DNA from: an uncultured Methanoregula sp.
GTDB lineage: Archaea > Halobacteriota > Methanomicrobia > Methanomicrobiales > Methanospirillaceae
Direction of reading: 5' to 3'
Assembly (NCBI RefSeq): GCF_963667735.1
Contig: NZ_OY763919.1
Coordinates: 62,001 to 126,000, forward strand
DNA: 64,000 nt
A model generated the notes under the pieces. It saw only the letters and a list, made by a program, of their open reading frames with translations, did no database searches and was not told the DNA's origin. The translations under genes were made by a program, and so were the position numbers. Below, in pieces: positions 1-7,575 of this stretch (position 1 is its first letter; each line of letters begins with the position of its first letter).

Positions 1-395
1 CGGAGCTGACCATCGAAGCCGATGAGAACAAGATCTCGATCGTGATCGAGTCGATGCTCTCCAATGCCATCAATTACTCCAAGCCGCCCCGGAAGGTCCG
101 GATCATCTACTCTACGACTTCAACGGAACCAATGCACCGGCTCTCCATCCAGGACAACGGGATCGGGATCACGAACACCCAGCTCGACGAGATCTTCGAG
201 CCGTTCCAGCTCCCCGACTCCGGGAACATGAGCCGGAAGTACGACCGGATCGGGCTTTCGCTCTCCATTGCAAAAAAATATGTCCAGATGCACGGGGGGT
301 TCATCAGCGTGGACTCCATCGTGAACCTCGGGAGCACGTTCACCATCCATCTCCCGAAAAAGCGCCCCGAGGAGGAGATCCCCCATGATGCGTAA
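1..395 (+). CDS. Sensor histidine kinase, C-terminal ATPase domain (partial)
   Basis: Only the C-terminal part (about 131 residues) of a signal-transducing histidine kinase lies in the window; the reading frame is open to the left edge from base 3. The HATPase fold is clear: an N-box with MLSNAINYS, a G1 box DNGIGI, then a G2-like segment DRIGLSLSIAKKYV and a final GGFISVDS...GSTFTIHLP strand typical of the end of the family. It would autophosphorylate with ATP and pass phosphate to a receiver. The stop codon overlaps the next gene, a lone receiver domain, by 11 bases, so the two are translationally coupled and probably partners. The sensory part is off the window and cannot be described. Confidence 0.9.
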   Translation, partial: ELTIEADENKISIVIESMLSNAINYSKPPRKVRIIYSTTSTEPMHRLSIQDNGIGITNTQLDEIFEPFQLPDSGNMSRKYDRIGLSLSIAKKYVQMHGGFISVDSIVNLGSTFTIHLPKKRPEEEIPHDA

Positions 396-750
396 GATCC
401 TTGTTATCGAAGACGACCAGCCGATCCTGGACTTAATGGAGATCCTCATCCGGAAACTGGGGTACGAACCCGTCCTGATTGCAAACGGCCTCGAGGCTCT
501 TGAACATATCCGGAAGGAGCCTCCCTCGCTCATCCTCCTCGACATCATGATGATGCCGATCAATGGCTGGGAGATCCTGGACAAGCTCCGGTTCGAATAC
601 GGGATAAAGGATATCCCGGTCATCATCTTCTCGGCATCTCCGGCGGTTGACGAGCGTATTGCAATCATCAAGGATCCCCACCTTGGGGTGCTCCACAAAC
701 CGGTCACGTTTGCCGAGCTCAGGACGGGAATCGAACGGTATCTTCCATAA
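385..750 (+). CDS. Single-domain response regulator (receiver only)
   Basis: A 121-residue protein that is one complete CheY-like receiver domain and nothing else. The acidic pocket is present (VIEDDQ near residues 7-12), the phosphoryl-accepting aspartate lies in LLDIMMMP near residue 52, and the conserved lysine is in HKPVTF near residue 104. No DNA-binding or enzymatic output is attached, so it probably acts by protein contact or as a phosphate relay. It starts inside the end of the upstream kinase gene (ATG at 385; a second ATG follows at 388). A run of T follows the stop. Confidence 0.92.
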   Translation: MMRKILVIEDDQPILDLMEILIRKLGYEPVLIANGLEALEHIRKEPPSLILLDIMMMPINGWEILDKLRFEYGIKDIPVIIFSASPAVDERIAIIKDPHLGVLHKPVTFAELRTGIERYLP

Positions 751-763
751 AAGCAGGACTTCC

Positions 764-770
764 TTTTTTT
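764..770 (+). terminator. Oligo-T terminator after receiver gene
   Basis: Seven T residues 14 bases after the receiver stop codon. Archaeal RNA polymerase terminates at such T runs without needing a hairpin. Confidence 0.5.
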
Positions 771-1048
771 AGGAGATCTCTATTGAATTGGGAGGGGGAC
801 CCCCACTCTATTGAATTTTTTCCCTGCGGTTAAACAATTTTGATCCGTTCTACGGAGAGAGAGAGAGAGAAATTGACTGGCTCGGGCATACAACCTAACG
901 TGCCGTGGAGCAATTACCTAAGCTACGTGCAGGTAACTGAAGCGCTGCGGGCGCATCCCTTCGGGTGCGGTGCCGTTCATCCTGATTACAGGTTGGCAGT
1001 TTTCGTGATATCTCCGGAAACAGGGTTTCCCGAACAAAAAAGAAAAAA
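771..1048. other. Convergent intergenic region with short repeats and a hairpin
   Basis: This gap lies between the receiver gene and the 3' end of thrS, which converge. A 12-base direct repeat CTCTATTGAATT occurs at 778-789 and 806-817, flanking a GGGGG/CCCCC inverted pair. At about 938-975 there is a GC-rich hairpin with the loop context CCCTTCGGG that resembles the stronger hairpin repeats found downstream of hef and glyS. A TTG-initiated reading frame at 840-1091 overlaps the end of thrS and runs through the hairpin; I do not call it a gene. Confidence 0.4.
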
Positions 1049-2884
1049 TCAGATGTACCGGGCTTTCATGGAAAGCTTCCGGGGGGTATAGAGCGGGCGG
1101 AACGGTTTTCCTTCCGTATCCTTCTGAACAGCTGCTATCAGGGTCTCGGCAGTCATCTGCTCCTTGAACGGCTTGTTGGGCTGCGACTTCTTCCGGATCG
1201 TAACGGTCAGGTTCTTGGACGCGACTTCCTCATCGCCGACAACGATCACGTAGGGGACCCAGTCCATCCCGGCTTCCCTGACTTTCTTGCCCACGCTCTC
1301 CTCGCGGTCATCCACATCGCACCGGATCTTTGCAGCGTTTATCTGGTTGCAGACTTCTGCTGCAAATGCCCCGTGCCGCTCGGCAACGGGCACGACCCGG
1401 ACCTGTATGGGCGAGAGCCACGTGGGGAGGGCAGGGACCGGCTGGGTCGAGATGTTCTCGAGGATTGCGCACATCACGCGCTCGATGCTGCCCGTTGGCG
1501 AACAGTGGAGGATCGGCGGGTGGACGGGGGTTCCGTCTTCCTTGTGGTACTTGATGTTGAACCGGGTCGAGGACTCGACATCGATCTGGACGGTCGGGTT
1601 CTCGATCGGGCGGAGCTGACCATCGATGGCGGCGAGGTCGATCTTTGCCACCCAGTAGTGGACGCGGTCGGAGAGGATCTCGATGAGCATCGGGCAGTCG
1701 GATTCCTTCACGATCTTCTTGACCCAGGCCTCGTGCTCGGCATAGAACGCCTTCGTGCACCGGAATGCAGCAACGAGTTTGGTCTCGAAGTCCCTGCCGG
1801 TCTGCCATCCCATGGCAAGCTGCTCCTCAAAGCACTTGAGGGCCTGCGGCATGTCGAGGCAGAGCGAGTGCATGTCGGGCATCGTGAAACACCGGAGGCG
1901 CTTCAGGCCGATGACCTCGCCTTTCTGCTCGTGGCGGAAGGAATAGGTCGAGAGCTCGTACATCTTCATCGGGAGGTGGTTGGGCGAGATGTGCATGTCC
2001 CGCATGATCGAGAACATGCCAAAGCAGGCCGCGAACCGGAGCATCATGTTCCGGTTGTTGGACTTGAATCTGTACTGGCGCTCGCCGAACTTGTCGGCAT
2101 GCTCGAAGATCGCCTTGTCGCCAAGGTCGTACATGACCGGGGTCTCGACCGGGGTCCCGCCGTACTCAAGCACCATGCCGAGCACGTAATCGCCGAGGAG
2201 GTCGCGGACGATCTTGCCCTTGGGCATCCAGCGGAGGCAGCCGACATCGCTTGCCGGCTCGTAGTCCACGAGCTCCTTTGAGCGCATCAGGTCGACATGG
2301 GCCGGGTCGCCGCCGACCGGGACCGCAACGCCAAGCTCTTTCTTGACCAGGCACCCGAACGGGGTGTCGTCGAGGAACTCCTTGTAGTCGTGCTGCTTCC
2401 CGTCGGGAGTGAGAACGAACCAGTCGTGGGTGACCTCTTTCTTCTCTTTCTTGACGGTTCCTTCCTCGCCGGGGATGATGGTCCTCGAGAGTTCCGAGAG
2501 CGGGTGGCCCTTGCAGGAAAGTTTGAAGGACTTGTACCAGCCGAACGGCGCACGCTTGACGGCAAATCCCTCGGCCTCGAGGCCGGCCCTGAGGGCATTG
2601 AGGACGGTTACGGCAGTCTCGGGTGACGAGAGGTCGCTTGAGAGGTGGGCGTACGGGTAGATGACGATCTTCTTTACATTGACCTGCCCGGCGGTCTTGG
2701 TCACTTCAGAAATTCCCTGGAGGACAACGCCTTCAAGGTCTTCCTCGTCGATCGATTCCACGGCGCAGAAAACAGTAAGTGCCTCTTCTTCCCTGTCGGA
2801 AAGAACCGAGCACTCCTCCGCCATCTTCGTCTTCTTTTTAGCTTCGTATTCTATGTAATCTGAATGGATGAGAAGAAGTCGCAT
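1049..2884 (-). CDS. thrS: Threonyl-tRNA synthetase, archaeal type
   Basis: A 611-residue class II aminoacyl-tRNA synthetase that charges tRNA-Thr in the cytoplasm. The first ~140 residues ([16 protein letters not shown] through the AHLSSDL and PFGWYKSF segments) match the archaeal-specific editing domain, related to D-aminoacyl-tRNA deacylase, which removes mischarged serine; this domain differs from the bacterial N2 domain. The catalytic core follows, with [22 protein letters not shown] and [11 protein letters not shown] (class II motif 2 region), and a C-terminal anticodon-binding domain around [20 protein letters not shown]. The length fits the archaeal family. The ATG is preceded by GGAGATGA at good spacing, which fixes the start. 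It is transcribed alone, converging on the receiver gene. Confidence 0.96.
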   Translation of the reverse strand: MRLLLIHSDYIEYEAKKKTKMAEECSVLSDREEEALTVFCAVESIDEEDLEGVVLQGISEVTKTAGQVNVKKIVIYPYAHLSSDLSSPETAVTVLNALRAGLEAEGFAVKRAPFGWYKSFKLSCKGHPLSELSRTIIPGEEGTVKKEKKEVTHDWFVLTPDGKQHDYKEFLDDTPFGCLVKKELGVAVPVGGDPAHVDLMRSKELVDYEPASDVGCLRWMPKGKIVRDLLGDYVLGMVLEYGGTPVETPVMYDLGDKAIFEHADKFGERQYRFKSNNRNMMLRFAACFGMFSIMRDMHISPNHLPMKMYELSTYSFRHEQKGEVIGLKRLRCFTMPDMHSLCLDMPQALKCFEEQLAMGWQTGRDFETKLVAAFRCTKAFYAEHEAWVKKIVKESDCPMLIEILSDRVHYWVAKIDLAAIDGQLRPIENPTVQIDVESSTRFNIKYHKEDGTPVHPPILHCSPTGSIERVMCAILENISTQPVPALPTWLSPIQVRVVPVAERHGAFAAEVCNQINAAKIRCDVDDREESVGKKVREAGMDWVPYVIVVGDEEVASKNLTVTIRKKSQPNKPFKEQMTAETLIAAVQKDTEGKPFRPLYTPRKLSMKARYI

Positions 2885-2989
2885 TAATTCATCTCCAATT
2901 GGATCTGATCATTGATCATAAATGGGATTTCCCGGTATATTATAGTGGGTAATCCGGTCAGCCGGAAGAGCTCTGCACGCACCGGAGCA

Positions 2990-3664
2990 TCAGTCGCGGA
3001 TTCCGTACCATTCCCGGATCTGGTCCCGGATTGCAGTAAACACCGGTTCCTGAAGGAAGATATCTCCATGGAGAGCTCCGGGGATCCGTATGGTCGGCAA
3101 TCCGGCAGTGCTCAGGGCAGTGCATTCGGCCGCAATCTCCGGGGCATCCCGTTCAGCATAGATGATCCGGGCACCGGCTCCCGATGCTGGATCAAATACC
3201 GGCAGGGTCTTCTGGACGTCAAGTAGGGTTTCAAGATCCGATGGCCGCACCCGGTAACTGCGCAGGGTTTTAAGCATCTCGCAAGTCCGCTCGCCATAGG
3301 TCCGGCCAAGCGAGGGAGACAGTGCGATCCGGTAATCTGCATTGCTCATGAGAGCCAGTCGTCCTCCGAGCGAATGGCCGATGGCCGCAACCTTTCCCGA
3401 CCTGCGGCAGAAGCGGATAGCCGCTGCCAGATCGTCACCAGCTTTTGCGTCCAGCGGGAGGGGATGCTCCCCGTGGCCCCGGAGATCGATGATACACGTC
3501 TCAAGGCCTGCTTCCGCTACATGGAACCCGAGGCCCAGCTGCTCCTCCTTGCATCCCCCGTACCCGTGCACGATCACCGCTGCACCGAGAGGCTGCGGCG
3601 GCCGGATAAGTATTGCGGGAATCTGACAGGAATCCCCCGGAATTAAGCTGCGTTCAATATCCAT
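2990..3664 (-). CDS. Alpha/beta-hydrolase family protein
   Basis: A 224-residue alpha/beta hydrolase. The oxyanion-region motif HGYGG is near residue 35, and the nucleophile elbow GHSLGG, with serine as nucleophile, is near residue 97. DLRGHGEHP precedes it, as in peptidase S9/dienelactone-type hydrolases. A late histidine in GALHGDIF near residue 199 is a good candidate for the catalytic base, with the acid probably in the ERDAPE segment. There is no signal peptide, so it is cytoplasmic. The substrate cannot be read from the sequence. It lies between thrS and dcd on the same strand, with gaps of over 100 bases, so it is probably its own unit. Confidence 0.85.
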   Translation of the reverse strand: MDIERSLIPGDSCQIPAILIRPPQPLGAAVIVHGYGGCKEEQLGLGFHVAEAGLETCIIDLRGHGEHPLPLDAKAGDDLAAAIRFCRRSGKVAAIGHSLGGRLALMSNADYRIALSPSLGRTYGERTCEMLKTLRSYRVRPSDLETLLDVQKTLPVFDPASGAGARIIYAERDAPEIAAECTALSTAGLPTIRIPGALHGDIFLQEPVFTAIRDQIREWYGIRD

Positions 3665-3821
3665 AGATCAGATAGGGTGATTCAGAAAAATAATCAGTCG
3701 TATATTCCGGAACAGCGCCGGGTTCTGCCTTCCGATATACCAGCGCCCAAGATACCAGCCGCTAACGATAAGGACACGGTATCCTGCAACGATGCGTCCG
3801 TTTGTATCCGGTCACCGGATA

Positions 3822-4373
3822 TTATCTCTTATTCCCGTGATACCGCGAGAGGGTGGCCTGCCGCTGGTCGAGGTACTTGGCATCGCATTTCTTGTCATAG
3901 GGAATCTCGGCCCGTTCGGTTGTGTAAAAAACCAGCTGGCCGATCGGCATGCCGGCATAGACTTTGACCGGCCTCGCGTTGACGTTTGCCATCTCCAGCG
4001 TGATCGTACCCCGGAACCCGGCATCGATCCAGCCGCCGGTCTGGTGGAGCGTGACCCCGAGCCGGGCAATGCTGGACTTTCCTTCGATCGTGGCAACGAT
4101 GTTGTCGGGGAGGCCGATACATTCCAGGGTCTCGGCGAGGATGAACTGCCCCGGGTTGAGGATGAAGAAATCCGCATGGGTTTCTTCAACTTCGGATGCA
4201 ACGCTCTCCCGGTTGTAGGGATCGATGACCTCTTTTCCCGGTTTGTACCAGACAAAATGGTTCCCGAGGCGTATATCCAGCGAGTTCGGCTGGATGAGCC
4301 TGGGGTCGTACGGATCGATTTTGATATGACCCCGCCCGATGCGATCGAGTATCTGCCAGTCAACAAGAATCAT
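3822..4373 (-). CDS. dcd: dCTP deaminase (possibly bifunctional with dUTPase)
   Basis: A dUTPase-fold enzyme that deaminates dCTP to dUTP for thymidylate synthesis. Diagnostic segments are [13 protein letters not shown], the [10 protein letters not shown] loop, and [15 protein letters not shown], which carries the catalytic glutamate. M. jannaschii has a relative that also hydrolyses dUTP to dUMP; the sequence alone does not tell me whether this protein does. I start at the ATG of [12 protein letters not shown] (183 residues), because family members begin there; an ATG 21 bases upstream (4394) would add MTTHTVS. No strong Shine-Dalgarno site is seen for either. It is divergent from the archaellin gene. 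Confidence 0.9.
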   Translation of the reverse strand: MILVDWQILDRIGRGHIKIDPYDPRLIQPNSLDIRLGNHFVWYKPGKEVIDPYNRESVASEVEETHADFFILNPGQFILAETLECIGLPDNIVATIEGKSSIARLGVTLHQTGGWIDAGFRGTITLEMANVNARPVKVYAGMPIGQLVFYTTERAEIPYDKKCDAKYLDQRQATLSRYHGNKR

Positions 4374-4468
4374 GGAAACAGTATGCGTGGTCATCCGTCT
4401 TTAGCGCTTCTGACAGCGCAATCAGATCTGGTGCTTATTTAACCAATAAACGTTTGATTCCGGCTATA

Positions 4469-4476
4469 TTTATATA
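4469..4476 (+). promoter_or_regulatory. TATA box of the archaellin gene
   Basis: TTTATATA lies in a very AT-rich stretch about 60 bases upstream of the archaellin start. Initiation about 25 bases downstream would give a short leader carrying the Shine-Dalgarno-like GAGAGGTC at 4521-4528, just before the ATG at 4534. Confidence 0.6.
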
Positions 4477-4533
4477 AAAACATTTAAGAGATTTCAGAAA
4501 AAATATTTAACATTCGTCCAGAGAGGTCCGTTC

Positions 4534-5115
4534 ATGCGAGCCGATATTCTTTTCGATAGTGCTTTTACCGGTCTTGAAGCCGCGATCGTACTCATAGCCT
4601 TTGTTGTTGTTGCTGCAGTATTCTCGTACGTTGTCCTCGGGGCCGGCTTTTACACAACGCAGAAGAGCCAGGAAGTTGTCCATACCGGGGTCCAGTCTGC
4701 AGGGTCCAACATGCAGGTTGTCGGGAATGTGTATGGGGTTGGCACGCAGGGAGACACGATAAACAAGGTGAACTTCAGCATCGCGCTTGCCCCGGGGGGA
4801 ACGCCGATAGATTTTGAGAAACTGGTCATTGTCTACAGCAATGCCACCACGCTTGAGACCCTCCGGCCGATTGCCGGATGGCAGGGATCCGGGGTGACTG
4901 CCGGTACCTGGGGGATAACAAGCGTCCAGAACCCGGTCGGGATCTCCAACAACCTGCTGGAGAAGGGCGAGCAGTTCGACATCTGCGCTGCTCCGACAAA
5001 CGGCATCATCAAGAATGACGCGTTTACCCTTGAAGTCAAACCGGACATCGGGGCAACAATCGCGATAAAGCGGACGGCCCCGCCCTCCATCAGCGGCGTG
5101 AATGTTCTCTTCTGA
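4534..5115 (+). CDS. Archaellin (archaeal flagellin), FlaB family
   Basis: A 193-residue class III signal-peptide protein. After a short N-terminus (MRADILFDSAF) comes TGLEAAIVLIAFVVVAAVFSYVVLGAGF, the hydrophobic helix that forms the filament core in archaellins, followed by the characteristic YTTQKSQEVVHTGVQSAGS segment. Prepilin/prearchaellin peptidase would cut just before this helix. The rest is a beta-rich outer domain. Two cysteines at most are visible, as is usual for an exported filament subunit. No other archaellin or fla/arl assembly genes lie nearby, so it is an orphan in this window. A T-rich run after the stop could terminate the transcript. Confidence 0.88.
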   Translation: MRADILFDSAFTGLEAAIVLIAFVVVAAVFSYVVLGAGFYTTQKSQEVVHTGVQSAGSNMQVVGNVYGVGTQGDTINKVNFSIALAPGGTPIDFEKLVIVYSNATTLETLRPIAGWQGSGVTAGTWGITSVQNPVGISNNLLEKGEQFDICAAPTNGIIKNDAFTLEVKPDIGATIAIKRTAPPSISGVNVLF

Positions 5116-5318
5116 TCTTTTCTTTTATAACGCTCATGGACCGGCAGGGTTCCTGGCTGTATCTTGAAATGGTAAAAAATGGCGATGTTTCATAAGCCCC
5201 GGGGCATCATATCCCCTCAGGGAATCCTCCTGGCATGAACAGGATCCAGGATACCTGCCGGAAACGGATAACTACACCACGTTATGAACGGATCCAAAGA
5301 TACAGGAAAAAATGGTAT

Positions 5319-6416
5319 TCAGCCCTGAACAATTTGTTCGAACTTCTGGGCAAACGAAGGGAAAAAATCCAGTTTTCTTGACATAACACCCTCAAGCAGA
5401 ACCGGTTGTTCTGCATACCCGAGTTTTTCCAGCAGATCCGGTGTACCTGCCGCGAACAGATACGTCCGCTGATCGACAATATCCGTTACGAGAACAATAC
5501 TCACCACATATCCATGTTCTGCCTGAAATTTGTCGAGTGATTCACGAATTTCTTTTTTGTTTTTCTGAGAAAATTCGTCTGAATCGGTCATAATCTGGGC
5601 AATTGACACATTCCTGCCCTGCAGGGTATACTCTTTTGCATCACGGACAATCAGTTCCCTCGTGGGGATGTTGTCAAGTTGCAGTCCCTTGTTAATCAGG
5701 GTTCTTCCAAAACGTTCCGGATCAATTCCCGTCATGTTCGACAGATCTGCTACAGCTTCTTTGTCCTTGTCTGTCGTTGTTGACATTCTGAGCCCCAGGG
5801 TATCGGAAAGAATACCTGCGAGAAGGAGTGTTGCAATTTCCGGGGAGGGAGTGACCTGTTCTTCGCGATATCGCATCGTAATGATCGTTGCGGTAGCTCC
5901 AACAGGTTCATTTCTGAACCGTATCGGGTTCGATGTTGTAATTCCCCCGAGCCGGTGATGATCCATGATCTCCCTGATTTCCGCAGTCTCGATCCCTTTG
6001 ACTGCCTGATCATATTCGTTATGATCAACAAGGATGACGGATCTGTTGTGAGCGCTTTCTATCAGCACCGGTGATTCCAGACCCGCAGTCTGGAGAGCAT
6101 ATTGAGACTCGGCATTCAGCTCACCACACCGTGCAGGAATATAAGGAGAGCCGGGAGATATCCGGTTCAGCAATGCGGCATACGCAACGGCACTGGCAAT
6201 GCTATCCGTGTCCGGTTGCCGATGACCGATAACATATACGGGCACGGGTGCCGGGGAGACGACACTGCTGTTACTGCCGGTCAGCCCGTGAGATCCTGAC
6301 GTTCCCAATGTTGGCTGCGGGGTCTGGGCCGCCATCTGCTGCGGCTGGGTACAGCCGGCAATCAGTAACGCCGAGATGGCAATGAACGTGAAAATGAAAT
6401 AGAGCTGTTTGTTCAC
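5319..6416 (-). CDS. Lipoprotein with family II (DHH) inorganic pyrophosphatase domain
   Basis: A 365-residue protein. Residues 1-22 form a lipoprotein signal (hydrophobic IFTFIAISALLIAGC, lipobox ending at Cys22), followed by a Gln/Pro/Ser/Thr-rich linker to about residue 57. The rest is a manganese-type pyrophosphatase of the DHH family: GHRQPDTDSIASA (metal ligands His and two Asp), VDHNEYDQ, DHHRLGG, and a C-terminal substrate-binding MSRKLDF. Characterised family II pyrophosphatases are cytoplasmic; the signal here predicts export and lipid anchoring outside the membrane, which is odd for this activity. Other DHH phosphoesterase substrates are possible. The start is GTG, directly preceded by AGGTGATCC, so the signal peptide is very probably translated. 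It stands alone on the minus strand. Confidence 0.85.
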   Translation of the reverse strand: MNKQLYFIFTFIAISALLIAGCTQPQQMAAQTPQPTLGTSGSHGLTGSNSSVVSPAPVPVYVIGHRQPDTDSIASAVAYAALLNRISPGSPYIPARCGELNAESQYALQTAGLESPVLIESAHNRSVILVDHNEYDQAVKGIETAEIREIMDHHRLGGITTSNPIRFRNEPVGATATIITMRYREEQVTPSPEIATLLLAGILSDTLGLRMSTTTDKDKEAVADLSNMTGIDPERFGRTLINKGLQLDNIPTRELIVRDAKEYTLQGRNVSIAQIMTDSDEFSQKNKKEIRESLDKFQAEHGYVVSIVLVTDIVDQRTYLFAAGTPDLLEKLGYAEQPVLLEGVMSRKLDFFPSFAQKFEQIVQG

Positions 6417-6757
6417 GGATCACCTTTTATTGGTGAGGTTCTCTGATTTTTTTGGGTATAGTCCCATCTGAGCGATTAAATCCCGTGTTCCAATAGCCTG
6501 ACGATAAAATATATTTTGTGATAATCATTTTCGTTTCTATGATTGTACCTCCCCATTTGGGGGCATGGTACCCGCCCTCAAGCAGTGCGGACTTGGGATG
6601 GATACAGCACAGGTTTGCCCCGCTTAAAAAGACCGGGCGGATGGCAGTAGTGCTGGATACCGGAGCAGTCTCACGGGGCTGCGACTCGAAGTATAATTCA
6701 ATAAACAGGTATATAGCCAGAGCACGAATAATACAAGAATAACAGGAGCATGACATC
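6417..6757. other. Divergent intergenic region
   Basis: This gap lies between the pyrophosphatase-like gene (leftward) and the 46-residue protein gene (rightward). Small reading frames on both strands overlap each other and show no family signal, so I call none. It holds the promoter at 6709-6715 and presumably a leftward promoter near the start of the lipoprotein gene. Confidence 0.4.
6709..6715 (+). promoter_or_regulatory. TATA box before the small basic protein gene
   Basis: GTATATA lies about 45 bases upstream of the ATG at 6758. Initiation about 25 bases further on leaves a leader of roughly 20 bases that contains the AGGAG site. Confidence 0.5.
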
Positions 6758-6898
6758 ATGTCACCCTCAACTGCAAAGAAAAGGATCTACAACCCGGTGA
6801 CCCACAAATATTACGAGATCCGCCAGAACTCCAGCAAGTACGGTGAGCCGGGTCAGATCAAAGGGTTGTGGAGTTCCAAAAAGAAGAAAAGCCATTGA
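6758..6898 (+). CDS. Small basic protein, possible antitoxin partner of PIN nuclease
   Basis: A 46-residue reading frame with an excellent AGGAG ribosome site ten bases before its ATG. The product starts MSPSTAKKRIYNPVTHKYY, continues through EIRQNSSKYGEPGQIKGLW and ends in a run of lysines (SSKKKKSH). I recall similar short YNP...KYY...IKGLW proteins from other archaea, but I have no function for them. It lies immediately before a PIN-domain gene, with its stop 17 bases from the likely PIN start. A small basic protein followed by a PIN nuclease is the layout of a VapBC-type toxin-antitoxin pair, but the protein resembles no antitoxin family I recognise. Confidence 0.7.
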   Translation: MSPSTAKKRIYNPVTHKYYEIRQNSSKYGEPGQIKGLWSSKKKKSH

Positions 6899-6915
6899 TA
6901 TTCTGAGGCGATACA

Positions 6916-7575
6916 ATCTCCAGTAAAGTCTGGTTTATTGATGCAAATGTTTTAACCCACTGGGTACTGGGATCCGGCGGGGTCCTCGATATTTTATGTA
7001 ACGGGTATCATCTCACGAAGGAATTCCGTGATGTCTACAACAGCCATTACACCGAATCCATCTCTTTTATCGATGCAATTGTAAAGGAAGAAATTCCTCA
7101 TTCAGACCACGAATTCTATGTTTCTTCTCTTGCTATCAATGAACTTTTTTACGCTATGAAAGATGAACTGCGCAGCATCATCCTGTTCAACAAGGGGATG
7201 CCGATCTCCCGGTGGCGGGATGCCCGGACCAACCCGGATATTCCGGAGAAATGTTTCAAGGCGATCTATAACCAGACACTCACTTCGTTCGATACGCTTC
7301 TGGGAGAAGGATCGATTCATTATCTTCCGGAAGGATCTGCGGAGAGTGACCCGGAGTACTGGTCGATCTACGCCCCGCTCCTCTTCCTCACAAAGGACGC
7401 CAAGACGCAGGACGCAACGCTCCTGACAACGGCTATCATCAACCGTGCGGATTATTTTGTGACAAAGGACGAGCCGCTGATCAAGGCCGCAAAGAAACAA
7501 CTGCTGGCGGATTACCAGATGGAACTCATCAAGCCATCATCGGGACTGGCGATGCTGAAGAAGAAGGGCCGTTGA
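6916..7575 (+). CDS. PIN-domain ribonuclease-like protein with non-standard start
   Basis: The open frame runs from a stop at 6904-6906 to 7575. It encodes a PIN domain from its very first residues: SSKVWFIDANVLTHWVL supplies the first acidic residue, VSSLAINELFYAM a second, and ADYFVTKDEPLI the C-terminal acidic pair. PIN proteins cut RNA and are usually the toxin of VapBC pairs. No ATG, GTG or TTG exists between the upstream stop and the PIN core. An ATC at 6916 sits exactly where a start is expected, a few bases after GAGGCGAT, a near-match to the GAGGTGAT ribosome site. Either ATC is used as a rare start or the gene lost its ATG. The first standard start, ATG at 7156, would remove the catalytic N-terminus. 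Confidence 0.7.
   Translation: MSSKVWFIDANVLTHWVLGSGGVLDILCNGYHLTKEFRDVYNSHYTESISFIDAIVKEEIPHSDHEFYVSSLAINELFYAMKDELRSIILFNKGMPISRWRDARTNPDIPEKCFKAIYNQTLTSFDTLLGEGSIHYLPEGSAESDPEYWSIYAPLLFLTKDAKTQDATLLTTAIINRADYFVTKDEPLIKAAKKQLLADYQMELIKPSSGLAMLKKKGR

Noticed and set aside
840..1091. TTG-initiated 83-codon frame after the receiver gene
   Set aside because: It runs through a GC-rich hairpin, overlaps the end of thrS on the other strand, has no ribosome site and no family features.
1373..2281. 302-codon plus-strand frame
   Set aside because: It is antisense to the thrS catalytic core; long antisense frames are common in GC-rich genes.
7156..7575. PIN-region frame starting at ATG 7156 as a separate 139-residue protein
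   Set aside because: The preceding in-frame sequence encodes the first catalytic part of the PIN domain, so the gene must begin near 6916.
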